Below are positions 22,886 through 34,360 of a DNA stretch of 64,000 nt, piece by piece; the first letter of the stretch is position 1, and each line of letters begins with the position of its first letter. The DNA comes from Guadua angustifolia (lineage: Eukaryota; Streptophyta; Magnoliopsida; Poales; Poaceae): NCBI GenBank assembly GCA_036346375.1, contig CM070515.1, positions 20,978,423-21,042,422 of the forward strand, given 5' to 3'. The translations under genes were made by a program, and so were the position numbers. Below the pieces are notes generated by a model. It was not told the DNA's origin, did not search any database, and was given only the letters and a program-made list of their open reading frames with translations.

Positions 22886-24251
22886 TGAATGATGAGCCTG
22901 ACGAGGACCAGTTGAAGGTATTGATAAAGGCCCTTCTCACACTTGCCTTGAAGAAGTACCTTCCTCGTTGCTCGATCCTTGACAAAAACATATGTGGATG
23001 AAATTCAAAGAATGCATCATTATCAGCCGAAAATTTATGGACAGATAGAAGATGTTTGCTGGCTTGAGGAACATGAAGGATATTTTTGAGAATTAGATTG
23101 CAATTTGAACCAGCAACAGAACCATGACCAAGATGAGAAATTGTCATACCTGATCCATTAGCTACCTGGATTTGATCTCCTCCCTTATATCGTTCTTTTA
23201 TAGCGAGTCTGTCAAGATCGCTAGTAAGATGATCAGTGGCCCCAGTATCTGCATACCAGTTAGTATCCACTGCATAATTTGTCAACGCTGATGCAGCAAC
23301 TCTCTGGTCTTCGGCTTGATAATTGTGATCAAATCGGTGAAAGCACTTCAGAGCGTCATGTCCGGGCTTCCCACACACCTGACATGATGGCCGATTGTTG
23401 AAGTTGTTGTAGCCGGCTCGTCCTCCACCACGTTGGTTGCGGCCGTCACCACGACCGCGACCTCTTCCTCGTGAACCAGAATAACTCTGATTCGAATGAC
23501 TCTGATTGCTTCTGGGATTAGTCCTCATAGCATTGTTTGCTGAAGACATAACAACGGAGTGCTGTTCCTTCCGTAGTTCATAACTGATCAGATGAGCATA
23601 CAAATCAGTTAAAGTAATAGGATCCGGCCGGGTTGTGACAGACGTAACAAGAGAATCATAATCGTCTCCAAGCCCAGCCAGAATATATGAAACTATTTCT
23701 TCTTCTTGCAGAGGATTGCCGATAGACGCCATGATATCGGCCAAGTGCTTCACTTTGCTGAAGTAGTCCGAAGCCGTCATATCTTTCTTGTGAAGATTAG
23801 CCAGTTGAATCCTGATCTGCATTATCCGGGCACGCGAGCGTGAGGCAAACATGCGCTCCAACGCTGCCCAGACTGCCGCAGATGTACTGAGAAACAGGAC
23901 CTGGGCCAAGATTTCTTCACTTAACGAAGACAGCAGAGCACTCAAGACGAGTTGATCTTGCTGAACCCAGTGGAAATACTCTGGATTCGGTACCTGACAT
24001 GCTTCATTGCCAGTACCTTGGGTGATCACGGCTGGTGGAACTTCAATTGTTCCCTCGACGAAGCACAGCAGATTCTGGCTCCGAAGATATGGCACTATTT
24101 GTGCCTTCCACAGGAGATAATTCTCCCTGTTGAGCCTCACATTGACGAACTGATTGAAGGAAGGTGGAGAATGAACTCCTGGGGAACTGGTGAAAGGAGT
24201 TGTGATGGTGTTGGTGGAGGAGGTGGTGTTGCTGAAGGACATCGTGGGCAA
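22785..24251 (-). CDS. Copia gag and protease
   Basis: A 488-codon frame starting 27 bases after the right LTR. Gag (about residues 30-230) has the copia pattern WKAQIVPYLRSQNL and LANLHKKDMTASDYFSKVK. An RGRGRGRG-rich basic tract precedes a CCHC knuckle, CQVCGKPGHDALKC (about 289-302). The aspartic protease motif WYADTGATDHL is near residue 330. The last roughly 70 residues are out of register with the family: single T losses (minus strand) near 22991 and 22926 move the reading into two other frames before the integrase frame. Residues after about 420 are therefore probably not natural. Confidence 0.9.
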   Translation of the reverse strand: MPTMSFSNTTSSTNTITTPFTSSPGVHSPPSFNQFVNVRLNRENYLLWKAQIVPYLRSQNLLCFVEGTIEVPPAVITQGTGNEACQVPNPEYFHWVQQDQLVLSALLSSLSEEILAQVLFLSTSAAVWAALERMFASRSRARIMQIRIQLANLHKKDMTASDYFSKVKHLADIMASIGNPLQEEEIVSYILAGLGDDYDSLVTSVTTRPDPITLTDLYAHLISYELRKEQHSVVMSSANNAMRTNPRSNQSHSNQSYSGSRGRGRGRGDGRNQRGGGRAGYNNFNNRPSCQVCGKPGHDALKCFHRFDHNYQAEDQRVAASALTNYAVDTNWYADTGATDHLTSDLDRLAIKERYKGGDQIQVANGSGMTISHLGHGSVAGSNCNLILKNILHVPQASKHLLSVHKFSADNDAFFEFHPHMFLSRIEQRGRYFFKASVRRAFINTFNWSSSGSSFIVCRKDQQGSMASKARSSSPSYCSVRSSFSQAS

Positions 24252-24265
24252 TCAGGTGGAAGATG

Positions 24266-24277
24266 GCTCTGATACCA
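24266..24277 (-). other. Copia primer-binding site
   Basis: On the minus strand TGGTATCAGAGC directly follows the 5' LTR. It is complementary to the 3' end of plant initiator methionine tRNA, the standard copia primer. Confidence 0.95.
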
Positions 24278-24512
24278 TGTGAAAATTGTAGTTTGGGGCC
24301 AGCCGAGATGAATCCTCGGTTGGGTGTTTGGTTTGTATTTATAGCGATTCTTCAGATACAACAGATTACAGAGTTCTCTGGATAACAAACTAACTAACCA
24401 GAGTTTATCAGATAAGCTACAGGAGTTATCGACAAGATACAGAACCTGAATCGGTTACGATACTAATTACAGTTGGCTGAGATTATATCTGCAGAGATTA
24501 CATTCTTCAACA
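24278..24512 (-). repeat. Copia 5' LTR
   Basis: 235 bases, upstream of gag on the minus strand, matching 19773-20007. It should hold promoter and polyadenylation signals; TATTTATA-like sequence is visible on the plus strand but I do not assign a TATA box. Confidence 0.95.
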
Positions 24513-24702
24513 GTAACCACATTGGTTTATGCTAGGCTGACTTGTCTCTTGTTTTGTTTCGCCTTTTCAAGACGTGGATGTTGTAAGGCGGCTTTGTTGA
24601 TTCCCAGAAATATGAACTTCTTAGTGTTCTGTGTACAAGTTTGCCTTTTCATTGGAGATTGCTTCTCTACTGCGCTGCGCAAATGGAACGAAGAGTTAGG
24701 GG

Positions 24703-25378
24703 TGTTCAAACGAGAAAAAAATCAGCTTTACATAAGAATCCGAGAAGGTGATTCATATTTTTTGACTTTTTTTTGGAAAAGGAAGATTTTATTAATTTCA
24801 AGAACGTTACATTGAGAAGATACAAGAACTTGAACTTCTTCCTACTCTGCTAACAAGAAGCACACAGCCCAAAAATAAAGGAAAAAGAAACACACACACA
24901 CACACACTCTAATGACTAGCAATCCAAGACTAAACCGCCACCCATGCACTGGAGAAGAAATCCTCGCCACCTGTGATCAATCGCTGCATAGCCTCCAAAG
25001 ATAATAGTTTGCAAATCCGCCGCAAAGACAACCCATGTACGCAGCCAATGGGAAACAGCATAAATAACCTGCAAAGGGGATGAATTGGATTTTCTTTCAA
25101 AGACTATAGCATTTCTACTTAACCAAAGAGACCAACAAATAGATGCGGCTCCTAGTAAAGCGACATTTTTAAGGTCAGCATAAATATTTTTTGACTTGCG
25201 GTCTAGGAGCTAAAAAAATCTGCTCCCCACTTGATTCTCAACTTCTCAGTTATGAACCTCTCCACCAAGTTCGCAACTATTTACCCACCACTGCAATCGC
25301 TTTTCCAGAGAATTGATTCCATAGAGAATCAGGAACTGAAGCTGAAGAATCAGTATCTGAAGCTCTGGCAAATAGGCC
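24703..25378. mobile_element. Possible MITE split by a LINE
   Basis: The left end GGGGTGTTCAAAC and the right end read inward GGGCCTATTTGCC are weakly similar, and AGAATC/GATTCT words form partial palindromes between them, as in the common grass GGGCCTGTTTGG MITEs. Flanks TTA and TTG do not match exactly, so the call is tentative. Confidence 0.3.
24769..25183 (-). mobile_element. 5'-truncated L1-type LINE, 3' end only
   Basis: ATATTTTTTGACTT at 24755-24768 and 25184-25197 is a 14-base target duplication. The T-run at the left is the A-tail of a minus-strand element. On the minus strand a frame reads LWLSRNAIVFERKS, LQVIYAVSHWLRTW and QCMGGGLVLDC, the C-terminal region after the RT and zinc-knuckle part of plant LINE ORF2. 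A CA-repeat (24890-24907) lies in the 3' UTR. It is dead on arrival. Confidence 0.85.
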
Positions 25379-25469
25379 CTTGCTTGTCGGTCAGTATGTA
25401 GTTATGAAATCGGAAGTTCAAATTGCACCAAGTCCATCAGCATTTGTTCGTTTAATTATTTTGATCGTT

Positions 25470-26569
25470 ATTCTTGGTGGCTGAAGATCTAGCTTTCATT
25501 GTCCTGGCAGTGCTGGCCTCATTTCTTCATCTCGCCGAGATTGTGCATGTTTTGTAGGACCCTTGTTAGCTCGTCGTTCTCTCTGTTTGGTACGAAGGTG
25601 CCCTTGGAAGACTCCTCGATCAACTGTGCAAGCCTTCGCCACATCTCGCAAAGACTCCCCCAAACAAAGACATTGCCTTCATCATCAAGGGCGCCGCCGT
25701 GAGCATAGAACCAATGCTTTACTCTGTCGGGCCATTCAATTGTTGCGGGTGCGACACCCTTAACTAGCAGGTCCTATTCCCTCTTCTCCCATTTGGGTAT
25801 TGCTTGTTGGCGGTAGCCACCAAGGCTGAGTCGGTGGTGGTAACTCTTCTTCTGTGCATTTAGCTTGTTTTTCTCACTCAAACTTTGACCTTCGTCTGAG
25901 GTCTTGTAGTTCACGAACGCATCCCAATGATCCTGCAACTTTGGGTACTTGTTGAAGTCGGCCGTTCAATTCTTCTTGATATACTCCGTGTTTAACTTCT
26001 TTTTAAAAGTCTGGAATGCGATGGCCATTTTCTTCAAAGTGTAACTCTTCACCTTCTCTTCGGTCCCTTGGGGGAAGATGAATGTCTCCTTCATATCGTT
26101 CCAAAGCATATTCTTTGTATCTTCCGGGACATGATCCCATTTCGCTATACTAATGGGCACGTGGTCGCTAACGTGGACGCCGCATGTCGAATTGAATGGC
26201 CCAAACGCCCCCAAGGGTGCAAGAGGTTGGCCGTTCTCGCCGACTTCGGTGATAACGTGTCTTGCCTTCGACTTCTTGCTTGGACCTCGCTGACGTGATT
26301 GCCTACTTGGTTGACCGATCTAAAAGTACGGTACAATCATGAACGGGTCAGAATGTTGGTTTAGCATGATAGTGGAACCGACAATCATGAACGGGACCGA
26401 TTGTTACCTCGTCGGCCTCATCGTGCTCTGTGGCCTCATCGGCCTCTGTGGCCTCGGCGGCCACGGGTTGATCCACGAGGGCGGGTTCAGGCTCTCTTGC
26501 CTCATGATCATCATTTCTCGCAATCAAATTTCGCATAAATTCTTCTTGATCAACAATTTCGTCTGCCAT
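25470..26569 (-). pseudogene. TNPA-like gene, second copy, N-terminal and Transposase_24 part
   Basis: Reading leftward: an acidic N-terminus (26348-26569, with EATEADEATEHDEADE), then GAFGPFNSTCGVHVSDHVPI, KWDHVPEDTKNMLWNDMKETF and KKMAIAFQTFKKKLN (25966-26214). After a frame change come KLQDHWDAFVNYKTSDEGQ, RLSLGGYR, KHWFYAHGGALDDEGNVFVW and LREMWRRLAQLIEES (about 25500-25960). This is the usual layout of plant Ptta/En/Spm transposase proteins. Stops and one-base shifts break it. DUF8039 and Ulp1 parts should follow to the left but are absent, so this copy ends near 25470. Confidence 0.7.
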
Positions 26570-26737
26570 CGTTGTTTCTTAGGCTAGAAGAAGGCACTGA
26601 AAATTAACGATAATATGTCAACAAAAGGCCAAATACTATCGACAAGTATACTTATACGTTTCATGTAAAGCTGATGATACTACTCTAAAACGGTGAGGAG
26701 GATGGTGGGGAAGAGAAGGTAGAGAGGACGGACCAAA

Positions 26738-26960
26738 TATTATCGACAAGTATACTTATACATTTCACAAGATACATATACAATTGACAATTCACATATA
26801 CTTATACATTTCACATATACTAACATATTTCACATGATACATATACAATTTGACATTTCACATATACTTACACATTTCACATGCTACATATACAATTGAC
26901 AATTCATATATACTTATACATTTCACATATACTAACACATTTCACACGATACATATACAT
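26738..26960. repeat. AT-rich imperfect minisatellite
   Basis: Repeats built on ACATATACAATTGACAATTC and ACTTATACATTTCACATATAC alternate for about 220 bases. It lies in the probable first intron of the second TNPA-like copy, as a similar minisatellite lies in the other copy at 33487-33960. Confidence 0.75.
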
Positions 26961-28856
26961 CTCAAAATGAAAAATCATATATTCTTTAGAATATTATTGC
27001 TCACAATTCATGCTCAATCAATTCCTCAACCATGCTTCTAAACCATAGAGTAAGTTACCAGACTTTCTCTCCAATCTGCCGGCACTTAATGTTGCCGATG
27101 TAGCGCTGCAAGCCCATCGGCGACATTAGGTGCCGCCTTTTGAGAAGGTCTCGGTCGGCTTGACCAAATTCTGCAAGTTCAAGAAGCATGGCCGCCAGAG
27201 AGCGCCCTAAGACACCGAGAGGCGAGCTACGAGGTGACGGGCTTGGTTGATATGGAATGATCGCTTGCTTTCTTTTTGTGTAATAAACTATTAACATACT
27301 AGTTGTGGATTTATAACCTTATTTTATTTTTTGAAAATCATATTAGTGTGGAATAAGAATGATTCGTTATTTTTATTGAGCAAATAAGCAATAATATTCT
27401 AAAGAATATATGAAAATTTCATATTATTTTTCTCAAGTTATTAGTCGCTTGCCTTAAATCTTTACAACAATATGAACTTCCCACCTTTCACCTAATCTAA
27501 TCACACTAAGATATATAGGTAAAAATACATGAGTTGGGCCCTCGTTTCTTGGACGCCTCACCGATTTATTAATCGCAGCTCGTATATATACTTGTTATTA
27601 TCGATCGTTGAACCAGATTTATCACCATCGGATCAATAAGAAATTTCGCATGAATATAGGATCAACAAAAATCTATTTAAGACAGTAACCCGAGATTTGG
27701 AAATGCAAACTTGTTTGGAAATATATTATCTGCATGTATTTTCCTCCTCATTTGGGCATAGGCAAGATAGATCGAAGAAGCTAAACATTGAGCACACAAC
27801 CACAACATCATGTCCACTTATTCAAGCAGCAACTAGTTTAGAACAAGTCTCTCTCATTTTATATAAAAGGAACAACACATATATAAAAGGTAGTGCTACA
27901 ATTAAACTCTGTGAGACACCTTGAGGTCCATGTTCTTGCAGTCTACAAAAATTAGTTCTACTTCATAGTTCATACAAAAGAAATACATGCAATTTCCCTA
28001 GTGCCTCGACTACTCGATACTCAACTAACCAAATAGAATCATCGTGCAACCATGAACAAAATGCATCAAATGAAGATTTTTTCTTGAACGATGATGAAGA
28101 AACTAACTCAGCTAAAAACAATGTCAAGATTTTGACATAATTGAATCATACAAAAAAGAATGATCCAATGGAAAATCCATTCTGCTTACCAAAATTATAA
28201 TGTCTCCTAACATTTGGTGCGGATCTAAGCAGCTAGAAAAAATTATGATGAAGCATGAGTAACTAGATCCGGCTTGCTTTGTCGATGATTTAAGTTATAC
28301 TAGCTAACTCTACTTTCTGCATACGCTGCATTTCATGACGAAGCATGTCTTTTCATATTTTATTTTGGAATATGATTACTTGTTATTATTAAATATAAAT
28401 ATTTTTAAATCATTCATATGTATACATGTGTATCTAATCCAATTGCCATGACAAAATTGACTTAAGAGTTGACAAAGAATCGATAATTTACAAATATCAA
28501 AACCGCTTGGGATTTTGTATGTCTTGTATATTTGTAACGTAGAAAATTGAAGAAATTAAGCATCAATATACGCTAACAAAGTCAGCGGGCAGCTTGAATA
28601 ACATTCGCAGCCCTCCCATGAAGAAAATTCAAAGAACTTCACGCCTTTTGGCACCCGAGAGCCACTTTATTGCGCTTATTAGTTCACTTTGCTCCTCTTG
28701 AATCCCCATGCACGCACACATGTATCAGCATTCTTGAGATACTGCTATATAAATGCAGACATATATCTACATACTAGTGCTTAATTAACTTAGAGACACA
28801 CATTTGGTGCAGAGTCGGAGGTGAGGAAGACAGCATTGAACTTACATTGTACTAAG
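26961..28856. other. Intron-like AT-rich region, no gene assigned
   Basis: Lies between the GC-rich leader (28857-29302) and the minisatellite. A minus frame at 27055-27297 holds LELAEFGQADRDLLKRRHLM but I do not recognise it. Otherwise no support for coding. Confidence 0.35.
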
Positions 28857-29302
28857 TTAGAGGTGAGGAAGACAATGGTGGTCGGCGGAGGCGCAGGAGG
28901 ACGGTGGCGGGGGTCGCTTGAGGCGAGGAGGACAAGGGCTCATGGCGGGTCGTCCGAGGCGAGGCGCTTGGGAGGCGAGGACGACAAGAGCCAGCCATGA
29001 GAGGCGAGGTGTCAGAGGCGAGGACGGCGGCGGTGTGGTCGTCGGAGGCGAGGAGGATGGCAGCGGTGGGGTCGTCGGAGGCGAGGCGTCGGAGACGAGG
29101 AGGATGGCAGCGGTGGGGTCGTCGGAGGCGAGGAGGTCGTCGGAGGCCTTTGCAAATGAGCGGGAGGAGGAGGAAATTGGGAAGAACAAGGGCGGGAAGA
29201 GGAGGAAATTGGGAAGAACAAGGGCGGGAGGAGCAGGAAATTGGGGAAGAGGCGACGACGGGAGAGATTTATATAGACCATCGGCCCGGTTGGATACACC
29301 AA
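28857..29302 (-). other. GC-rich leader exon with TATA box, second TNPA-like copy
   Basis: On the minus strand TATATAAAT (about 29269-29277) stands about 30 bases ahead of a GGAGGCGAGGAGG-rich tract. The tract is a simple repeat of GAGGCGAGGAGGA/GTCGTC units and is open on both strands, which gives proline-rich shadow frames. A similar leader lies at about 35304-35600 for the first gene copy, so this is read as promoter plus 5' UTR or exon 1. Confidence 0.5.
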
Positions 29303-29652
29303 CCGGACTCAATCCTCAGCCTGTTTTAGGCATTATCAAGACACTGCTGGTGTATCCAACCGATCGATAGAAGACTCGATCCCGCTTAATACAACAACCC
29401 AGATCGATTATAATTATTTTCCAAAGAATCTAATATAAATTAAAATTCATATAGTCTTTACAATATTATTTTCCAACCATCTAATATAAATTAAAATTAT
29501 AGAAATTTATAAGAAATAAAGTAATTTTTCCACTCTTATATTTCCATTGAAAATTTTCACCTTGTTATATAAATTCAATTATTGCTTCTTTGCTTAATAA
29601 CAAATAAGTAATAAATCATACTTATTCCACACTAAAATGATTTTAAAAACTA
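29270..29652. repeat. Duplicated promoter-proximal block, left copy
   Basis: Matches 35700-36095 in the same orientation, from ACACCAACCGGA... through GATCGATTATAATTATTTTC... to ACACTAAAATGATTTTAAAAA. A diverged relative of its first 130 bases lies in the TNP2 upstream region at about 55420-55560. Each copy sits just upstream of a leftward-transcribed CACTA gene. Confidence 0.85.
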
Positions 29653-30129
29653 GCAAAGTGATGGGTTTTTAAACCTTTTGCATATATATTTGTTGCAAGA
29701 TATGTTGTAGCATATATATATTGTACAAGAGATGTATTCTCAGACGCAGATAATGCTAGCACAATAGTATCAAGCATCGCTAAAGTGTAATTGAAATACA
29801 TTGAAGCATCATAATATTTAATTATTACATTGTTCATTCACTTTTGAAGCATCATAATATTTAAGTATTACATTGTTCATTCACAATCATTACCATGTCA
29901 CTTAAGCTACATATGCTCATGAAACTCGCCTTCTTCGGTTGATAATTTCTTGAACGATGAACCCAAATTTATTCGCTCAAGGGCTTCAATTTCGTGGTCG
30001 AAAGGTGTTATCACGCCCAAATTTTGACGCTAACAAGTTATAGGAGAAATTGAAGCATTAATTAGTGTCATCGTCTTTATAAAGAAAAGTACGGGTCAAC
30101 ATGTAATGATCGATATACTAGCTCGCCGT

Positions 30130-31663
30130 TGTAGTCCGTACTGTCAGTGATGAACGCGTGAATATGTGTCATTGCGTAGTATCCACATAAATTGTTCCCT
30201 TGGAGTTGTCACAGGCATGGAAAATCGGTTTTTATTCTAAACTTCTTCGTGTATGGACGATACCGTTGGCTCTTCTTGCGGTATTTTGTGTACACCCTGT
30301 TCATGGTTTCGAGTAGTCATTAAAATTAATTAGGTGCAATGGGATGGAAGATTACTGGAGCAATAATGCAATGACCGAGTTTAGCTGTCTAGCAAGTCTA
30401 TTAATTCTTTGTATTCGCTTGTCGGTTTCCTCATTGAGTCCAAGACAATGAGGTTGCTTTCGTCTAACATGATGACGAGGACGATCCAGTGAAAGCTACA
30501 GAAGCCAATTAGTCATCACATTGTGTTGCACATCAAATATGCGAGACTAGTAGGCAGGGAAACACATACTGAAAGTTGTAGGGTAAAAGTATGTAGCTTT
30601 AGCAGCGCCTTGAGTGTGTACTCCTCAACATCTTTTATTGTTCTTGGATCTAGAATAAGTTTGCAGTTGACAAGGCCCAGGTCGAGGAATCCTATCTTTT
30701 CATTTTTGTCCGCTCTAAGTGTCATTGTCTCCATTCTACATAAAAAAAGAAGTCAGACCCTCAGTTTAAGAATACGTGAATATACAGCATGAATTATACA
30801 AGAGACTTACATAGTCCACATTCTTAATATGGACACGTCCAGGGCGTCTCGTTGGTACAACGTAACTGATATAGTTATAGGTGTTCTACCCAGAAAACGC
30901 CGTCCATGTTGTGCAAATCCATATCTTTGTATTTGACGGGGAAAGCATCGTTTTTTGTCTCTTAGACATACTGTCGGTACCATTTATGTAGACGTCATAA
31001 TTGTGTGGTCAGTTTGAGCTCCTCATTTGGATCCAGCAAAGCTTCCCCGTTAATGAATGACCACTTTAGAGGGGGCTCCTGCCCTTTAGCAGCTACACTG
31101 GCGTCTTCTTCTTCTTTTGTTTCTTCTTTGGTCAGTTCATATGGTCGTTTCTTGCTAAGAGTTTTGGCTGGCTTCACAGATGATGAACTTTTCCCCCCTG
31201 ACCATGTAGAATGTTCAGATCGTGGTGCTCTTTGGTTGTCTTGTGGCGCTGGAGCAGGAGAAGCTTTCTTGGGTGACGGCGGAGGAGGAGGACTTTTCCT
31301 GGGTGGAGAGTCTGCCTCGTCATCGTTATTAACATCATCGTCGTTGTCATCATCTGAGGCAAACTTTATATAGCGCTTGCGCCACGCGATGAATGTGCCC
31401 AGGCTTTGTCCAAGATTATTTTTCCCCTCCTCGCCCGGGATGTCAACCTCCACTTTGCGGATCTCGCCAACCACGCCAATTGAAACTCGCGATCCATGTG
31501 GAATTGGGTGGTTATGCAACATCCGCCTCGATGCATGGCCAAGCCATCCCTTCACCACCTTGATGGTAATGTTCACATAGTGCAAAAGTGCATCGCAGCT
31601 GTGTCGGCTCTTTGATTTTGTCCATGGGAAAACTACACGCCGAGTCCTCTTCAGAGGGCCCAT
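30130..31663 (-). pseudogene. CACTA-2 gene: DUF8039 and Ulp1-type (C48) cysteine protease
   Basis: The segment 30995-31663 is one open frame: HPIPHGSRVSIGVVGEIRKV, DIPGEEGKNNLGQSLGTFIAW (the DUF8039 pattern), then an acidic and proline-rich linker. The segment 30516-30734 holds KIGFLDLGLVNCKLILDPRT. After an intron, about 30380-30510 holds FHWIVLVIMLDESNLIVLDS, and about 30140-30230 holds NNLCGYYAMTHIHAF. The His of FHW, Asp of VLDS and Cys of LCGYY are the C48 triad. Ulp1 proteases cleave SUMO-like tags in yeast; in CACTA and MULE elements their role is unknown. An in-frame TGA precedes the LCGYY block, so the protease is probably cut short. Confidence 0.75.
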
Positions 31664-31739
31664 GACGCTATTGCTTTTTGTGAGCCCCGCGGACTTTGGT
31701 GCTGGTGACCTACGCTATGTGACCGACGCTCGCTAAGGA

Positions 31740-32645
31740 CTTTGCTACCATTTCTCACATCATTTTTATCTGTTCGCAAATTCAACTTCCCTTCAGGCAT
31801 CCGGTCTTCTATTTCTCGACACGCTCATCCAACTATTGTTGTCTGGATTTCCTTGGTTGCTTATACATTTCGCATCCTCCGGGAATGCCGCTTCCAGGCA
31901 CCAAGCCAAACCCTCGGTGCGACTGTGGTGCTCCTTATTACCCAAGGCGCGTGTAAGCTCGCTGCTCTCCTTCTTAGCCGGAAGGAGCCCTCAATAGTTT
32001 GGGAGTGGGCATCGCGATCTTCTTCGAGATTTCTCGCTTTTTTCGCTTCGCTTAAGCTACCATCATCCGACAGAGTAGCTCCTCGCAAGCGCCAAGATTT
32101 CGATCTTGGGGCCATCTCGACGTCAGCAGAATAACTCCACTACGTGTTAGCTATTCTTCCCGTGCATCCCACTTAGGTACTTTTCTCATGTAGCCACCGG
32201 TGCCTAGCACATGGGGGTAAATGTTCTTGTCCGAATTTGTCTTGTTCTCACGGGTCGATAGCCCGGCTTCATCGATTTCTTATATTGCACTAATTCATCC
32301 CAAAATTGCTCTAACCTCTGTATCTATTAAAATCAGCGCTTGATCCTTCTTGACATACTCCTTATTCAGCTTTTGTCTTCCGCTTCCATGCGATCTCATA
32401 ACGCTTAGTGCACGCTTTCTTGGCAAGCTCCAACCGATCTTCGAAACTAAAACTTCACGTCAACTCATCCACAATGTTTCCTTGATGTCATCGGTACATA
32501 CGACAGTGCAATCGCTACCGACATGTCCATGATTTGTAGATGATGGGCACATTATCTCTAGCCAGACCCCGTGATGTCGTCCGATATGGCCCAAGCAATG
32601 ATGCGGTATAGCTAGTTCTCCGACTACATTAAGCTCAACTATCAC
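31740..32645 (-). pseudogene. CACTA-2 TNPA-like Transposase_24 region
   Basis: Upstream part of the same gene. Family pieces in different frames are GVWLEIMCPSSTNHGHVGSD and TDDIKETLWMS (32460-32645), a KLNKEYVKKDQALI-like segment (about 32330-32400), and a basic segment from MAPRSKSWRLRGATL (31861-32115). Stops and shifts are frequent. Direct evidence of continuity with the DUF8039 exon is position and shared strand only. Confidence 0.55.
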
Positions 32646-33486
32646 CTTCGCTCACCAGCAAGATCTTGTCGGGACCTCGCCACACGACGCTGCCTCGGTG
32701 CACCGATGTCCGACCTGATTTTGATTGTTTCATTAGTCGCTTGGCTCGCTCTAATTTCATCGGAAGCACATCCTACTTAAAGAATCCTACTAAAGACTTA
32801 CCTCTTGTACATTTGTTGCCTCGGGTTGTTCTAGGTTGAGGAACCCCGCTTGGCTTTGCTCGGGCTTTGGTTCACTGCCTCAGGCCATCCCAAGACTTGT
32901 CCATTGTGAGAGACCATGTGCGAAAGTTTTCAAAATGTAGTAAGTAGTGAGCTTTATGAGTAATTGTGTAGCTATATATTATAATAATGCATTTATATTT
33001 GCAAATAAAGTCATATTTGTTATATAACTGTAACTATTATATATATGTATATATGATTAATTTGGAGCTTTTTAATGTGAATCCACTAAAATATGTGGTG
33101 TATATCTCTATATTATTTTTGTAAGAATTTCTAACCTCTTGAAGTGAACACGGAGGCTTCTTTTAAGCTTTAACTATAATCCTCAATCATAATATATAGT
33201 CTATTTATATACTTTAGTATCACTATAGGAAAAACATTGTGCGTAGTCATTTACAATGCCTCAAAAAACGCCTCTACAGTCTCATTGCACGCTCTTTAAC
33301 CAAATAAGTATCTCAAATAATAGTGTAATGTACATATATATTAATGGTCTAAATTTTAAAATCTTAATCGCATGGACAGAGGGAGTAGGTAACAAAGAAC
33401 TACGATAAGGCGGTATCGGTGATTACGCCTTATATATGCACAATGTTGATATTACTTCAAATTCAAATGCCGGATACATATACATA
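32646..33486. other. AT-rich intron-like region
   Basis: No coding support. A run at 33213-33235 starts CACTATAGGAAAAA and looks superficially like a CACTA terminus. The phrase GGACAGAGGGAGTA at about 33374-33387 is a Stowaway-like end without a visible partner. Confidence 0.35.
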
Positions 33487-33960
33487 GAACATGATACATA
33501 GAAATTGCTACAATGCATTTCACATACACATGATACATAGAAATTGCTTCAAAATCTCACGTATACATAGAAATTGCTTCAAAATCTCACATATACATAC
33601 AAATTGCTTCAAAATTCAAATACATGGCATTTCACATACACATGATACATAGAAATTGCTTCAAAATCTCGCATATACATAGAAATTGCTTCAAAATCTC
33701 ACATATACATAGAAATTAATTCAAAATCTCACATATACATACAAATTGCTTCAAAATTCAAATACATGGCATTTCACATACACATGATACATAGAAATTG
33801 CTTCAAAATCTCACATATACATAGAAATTGCTTCAAAATCTCACATATGCATACAAATTGCTTCAAAATTCAAATACATGGCATTTCACATATACATGAT
33901 ACATAGAAATTGCTTCAAAATCTCACATATACATAGAAATTGCTTCAAAATTCAAATTAT
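33487..33960. repeat. 30-base minisatellite with higher-order pattern
   Basis: The 30-base unit CTTCAAAATCTCACATATAC + ATAGAAATTG repeats, interrupted about every two or three units by a 52-base variant containing AAATACATGGCATTTCACAT. It sits in the presumed first intron of the TNPA/Ulp1 gene. Confidence 0.9.
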
Positions 33961-34085
33961 GAGCAAGAACACATAAGTAAGAGCAAGTTTTTATTGATTA
34001 TTCCATATAATATTATGAGCAAGAACACATAAGTAAGAGCAAGTTTTTATTGATTATTCCAAATAATATTATGAGCAAGAACACA
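33955..34085. repeat. Direct repeat of about 64 bases, two copies
   Basis: ATTATGAGCAAGAACACATA followed by AGTAAGAGCAAGTTTTTATT and a short tail is present twice in tandem. Part of it recurs at about 36296-36345. Confidence 0.8.
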
Positions 34086-34360
34086 TTCGAAATGACATAA
34101 ATAGCAACAGATTGCATAAAGGCAATTTTAAGTCATTCATATAACTAATCATGTGTAGCATGGCAATATGGAGATAATTATGTACGATTGCTCTCAGATT
34201 ATTGGGTTTGAATGAAGATTAGAATCTTCACATCAATCACGAATCGGCAAGACTAATCAATTCAACGAAATAAGCCTTGAACCCTTACCACCTTAGAACG
34301 AACAAGAATTGATTATTATTTTGCTTACTGTTATATTCTCCTAAGAGCAGAACTAATCAG

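Larger units (their letters stand above)
19773..24512 (-). mobile_element. Ty1/copia LTR retrotransposon, young, complete with LTRs
   Basis: Two 235-base LTRs (19773-20007 and 24278-24512) begin TGTGAAAATT and end CTTCAACA. I read them as identical. GTAAC at 19768-19772 and 24513-24517 is the target duplication. Transcription runs leftward. The primer site is next to the right LTR and a purine-rich tract (AAGAGAGGC on the minus strand) is next to the left LTR. It carries gag-protease and integrase-RT-RNase H frames in copia order. It landed in the flank downstream of the ARID-PHD gene. Confidence 0.97.

Noticed and set aside
28857..29370. A proline- or arginine-rich protein gene
   Set aside because: All six frames are nearly open because of a GAGGCGAGGAGG simple repeat; read instead as leader of a CACTA gene.
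33213..33240. CACTATAGGAAAAA as the left terminus of CACTA-2
   Set aside because: Beyond the five bases it does not match the right terminus CACTACTACAGACT, no matching subterminal array follows, and the Ulp1 gene of the element would fall outside it.
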